Shown here in pieces: positions 48,332 to 64,000 of a DNA stretch of 64,000 nt (positions within the stretch are counted from its first letter, which is position 1; each line of letters starts with the position of its first letter). The stretch is from Mactra quadrangularis (Eukaryota > Mollusca > Bivalvia > Venerida > Mactridae): the NCBI GenBank assembly GCA_025267735.1, contig CM046304.1:17732001-17796000 (forward strand), given 5' to 3'. Both the position numbers and the translations under genes were made by a program. The notes below the pieces were generated by a model. It saw only the letters and a list, made by a program, of their open reading frames with translations, was not told where the DNA came from and did not search any database.

Positions 48332-49002
48332 CTATAAAATCACATGTGATTGTACAAGGTATTCAAAGTATACAAGTATTATAGACTTTAAAAATCTGAA
48401 AATAAATATACTGAATTGAAAGAAACAGGCCGTGACAATCTATACGTCAATTAATGAGTGTATAAAGCATGCATATACATAAATAAAATAATGATACTTT
48501 GGGTTTTTGAGGCTCGTTATCCCCGTGCATTACATGCATTATCCAAGGCCCAAGGCCAAGTAAGGGAAGGGACAAGTAAGCACGTCTTTCTTTGAAGAGT
48601 GACAACGGCATATTTCTCGTCTAGAATGACACTTAACATCAAACACTATGATGCAAATATTGAATGACAACAAATCAACTGACAATTACAGAACTATTTA
48701 CCGTTAATTAATTGTCAAATGGGGCGTTAAAATCCAACTGTTTTGTTTTGAGAGTTATACACTTCCGGGTTCGGTAAAAACCCACATAACAACGTTGTCG
48801 TCCCAACAACAGTTTTAACTAATTCCACTGCAATTAGTGACGAGCTTTCTGTATATTTTTTCGGAACTTAACAGACCAATTGATGTTTCTTCAAAATTTT
48901 AGAAGCAAAAAATATCATGCAAAAGGATTGTGTAGCCTTCTTGAAATTGTAAGACGACAACGACACATCATCCTTATTCGTAATTATTCATCGTTTGTAA
49001 AC
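48332..49002. promoter_or_regulatory. Shared promoter region of the divergent PIK3C2 and KIAA0930 genes
   Basis: About 670 bp separate the two first coding exons. A CACTTCCGG at 48759-48767 matches the ETS/GABP consensus (CCGGAAGTG on minus), common in bidirectional promoters. A non-coding first exon of PIK3C2 ending at 48702 (GTAAATAG donor) is possible. No TATA box is obvious. Confidence 0.6.
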
Positions 49003-63255
<14,253 letters not shown>

Positions 63256-63630
63256 TAGTTGTAAATTTTTTGACCAGGTGGATGTGAACACCAGGGTTTA
63301 CTTAGAATCAAATTTGATAGGCTAATCTTAAATTTAACGTGTACAGCCCTTAACTAAAAAGCTATGTTTTACTGCAGCTGAAAATGATATAATTTCACTG
63401 GATTGATTATGTTTTTATATTTTATCATAATTTCACTGGATTGATTATGTTTTTATATTTTATCATCTTATAATCATTTTCGTTTTCATTTAAACTTGTA
63501 TTTCCTAATTATGCATATGATTGTGAAGTGCTTTTGAACATTATGTTCAATATCAAAACAAGAGCGCTATACAAATGTGGTATATAATGATAATAGATTG
63601 TACATTGTATTTCCAAACTTTGCACCATGT

Positions 63631-63981
63631 AATGCCTCAGTCCCATAAAATCGTTGCTTGTTACAGACCCGTACGTGCAGACAGTGGTAGGCCGTAGGAG
63701 GCCTTGCGTTTCAAGGTTACGGTACACACATGGCACAAAACAACACACCCGTACGGAGCCGTAGCTGGAAGATATGCATGTTTAATGCATACTCGGCCAC
63801 TATTTGTTCATGATTTGACTCTGAAACCGACACGTGTATCCTGGTCTCAACTCACGGACCCTGGTAAAAAAGTAACAGTCTGTACGGGTACGCAAGAGTT
63901 TGTACGGGTCCTTGCGGAGTTTGATCACACGGCGCCCGTACGGTGCCCTCTTGGCTATTTTTATGTTTATGGGACTGTAGC
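63631..63981 (+). mobile_element. CGTACG-rich MITE, copy 3
   Basis: Same as 2956-3304, with CAGTCCCATAAA and TTTATGGGACTG ends. Lies in KIAA0930 intron 6 close to the window edge. Confidence 0.85.
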
Positions 63982-64000
63982 TTAAGATATTTAGATAAAG

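Noticed and set aside
45299..45511. Plus-strand frames inside exon 3
   Set aside because: Antisense shadows of the PIK3C2 coding exon.

Overview
This is an AT-rich animal genomic window. The repeat content (tRNA-derived SINEs ending in an AAC-rich tail, elements with CCCCCG ends and GGAC runs, many small TIR elements) and the long intron-split genes suggest a bivalve mollusc. The species call is inference. Two divergent genes share one promoter region near 48.3-49.0 kb.

Minus strand, about 48.3 kb down past base 1: a class II phosphoinositide 3-kinase gene (PIK3C2). I could place 24 coding exons whose splice phases all agree. They run from a disordered N-terminus with a PPPVPPR motif, through the Ras-binding domain, the first C2 domain and the helical (PIK) domain, to the start of the kinase domain (GDDLRQD). 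The catalytic loop, PX and last C2 domains lie beyond the left edge. Plus strand, 49.0 kb to past the right edge: the homologue of the uncharacterised vertebrate gene KIAA0930, with six exons visible.

The introns are packed with mobile DNA. At 4.7-14.8 kb a four-level nest is resolved: a SINE is cut by a MITE with 9-bp duplications, which is cut by an hAT element with an 8-bp duplication, which is cut by a 7.9-kb Ngaro-like (DIRS order) retrotransposon. The Ngaro-like element has split direct repeats, Gag, RT, RNase H, tyrosine recombinase and an SGNH hydrolase. Intron 1 of the KIAA0930 homologue holds a 7.3-kb foldback element (49.4-56.7 kb, 9-bp duplication) with a second transposon inside it, followed by a 2.7-kb hAT-like element (56.8-59.6 kb). 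Other TIR elements, SINEs and hairpins are listed individually.

The most unusual feature is in PIK3C2. Three separate tandem arrays are each built from a piece of the gene that straddles a splice junction: a 30-bp unit carrying a 3' splice site (25.9-26.25 kb), a 71-bp unit carrying a 5' splice site in about 44 copies (30.66-33.8 kb), and a 51-bp unit carrying a 5' splice site in 17 copies (41.9-42.8 kb). The 30- and 51-bp arrays keep the reading frame open and could give isoforms of variable length. The 71-bp array cannot, because each extra copy brings an in-frame stop. In addition, two SINEs inserted at exon 3' ends so that their target duplications contain the exon end.
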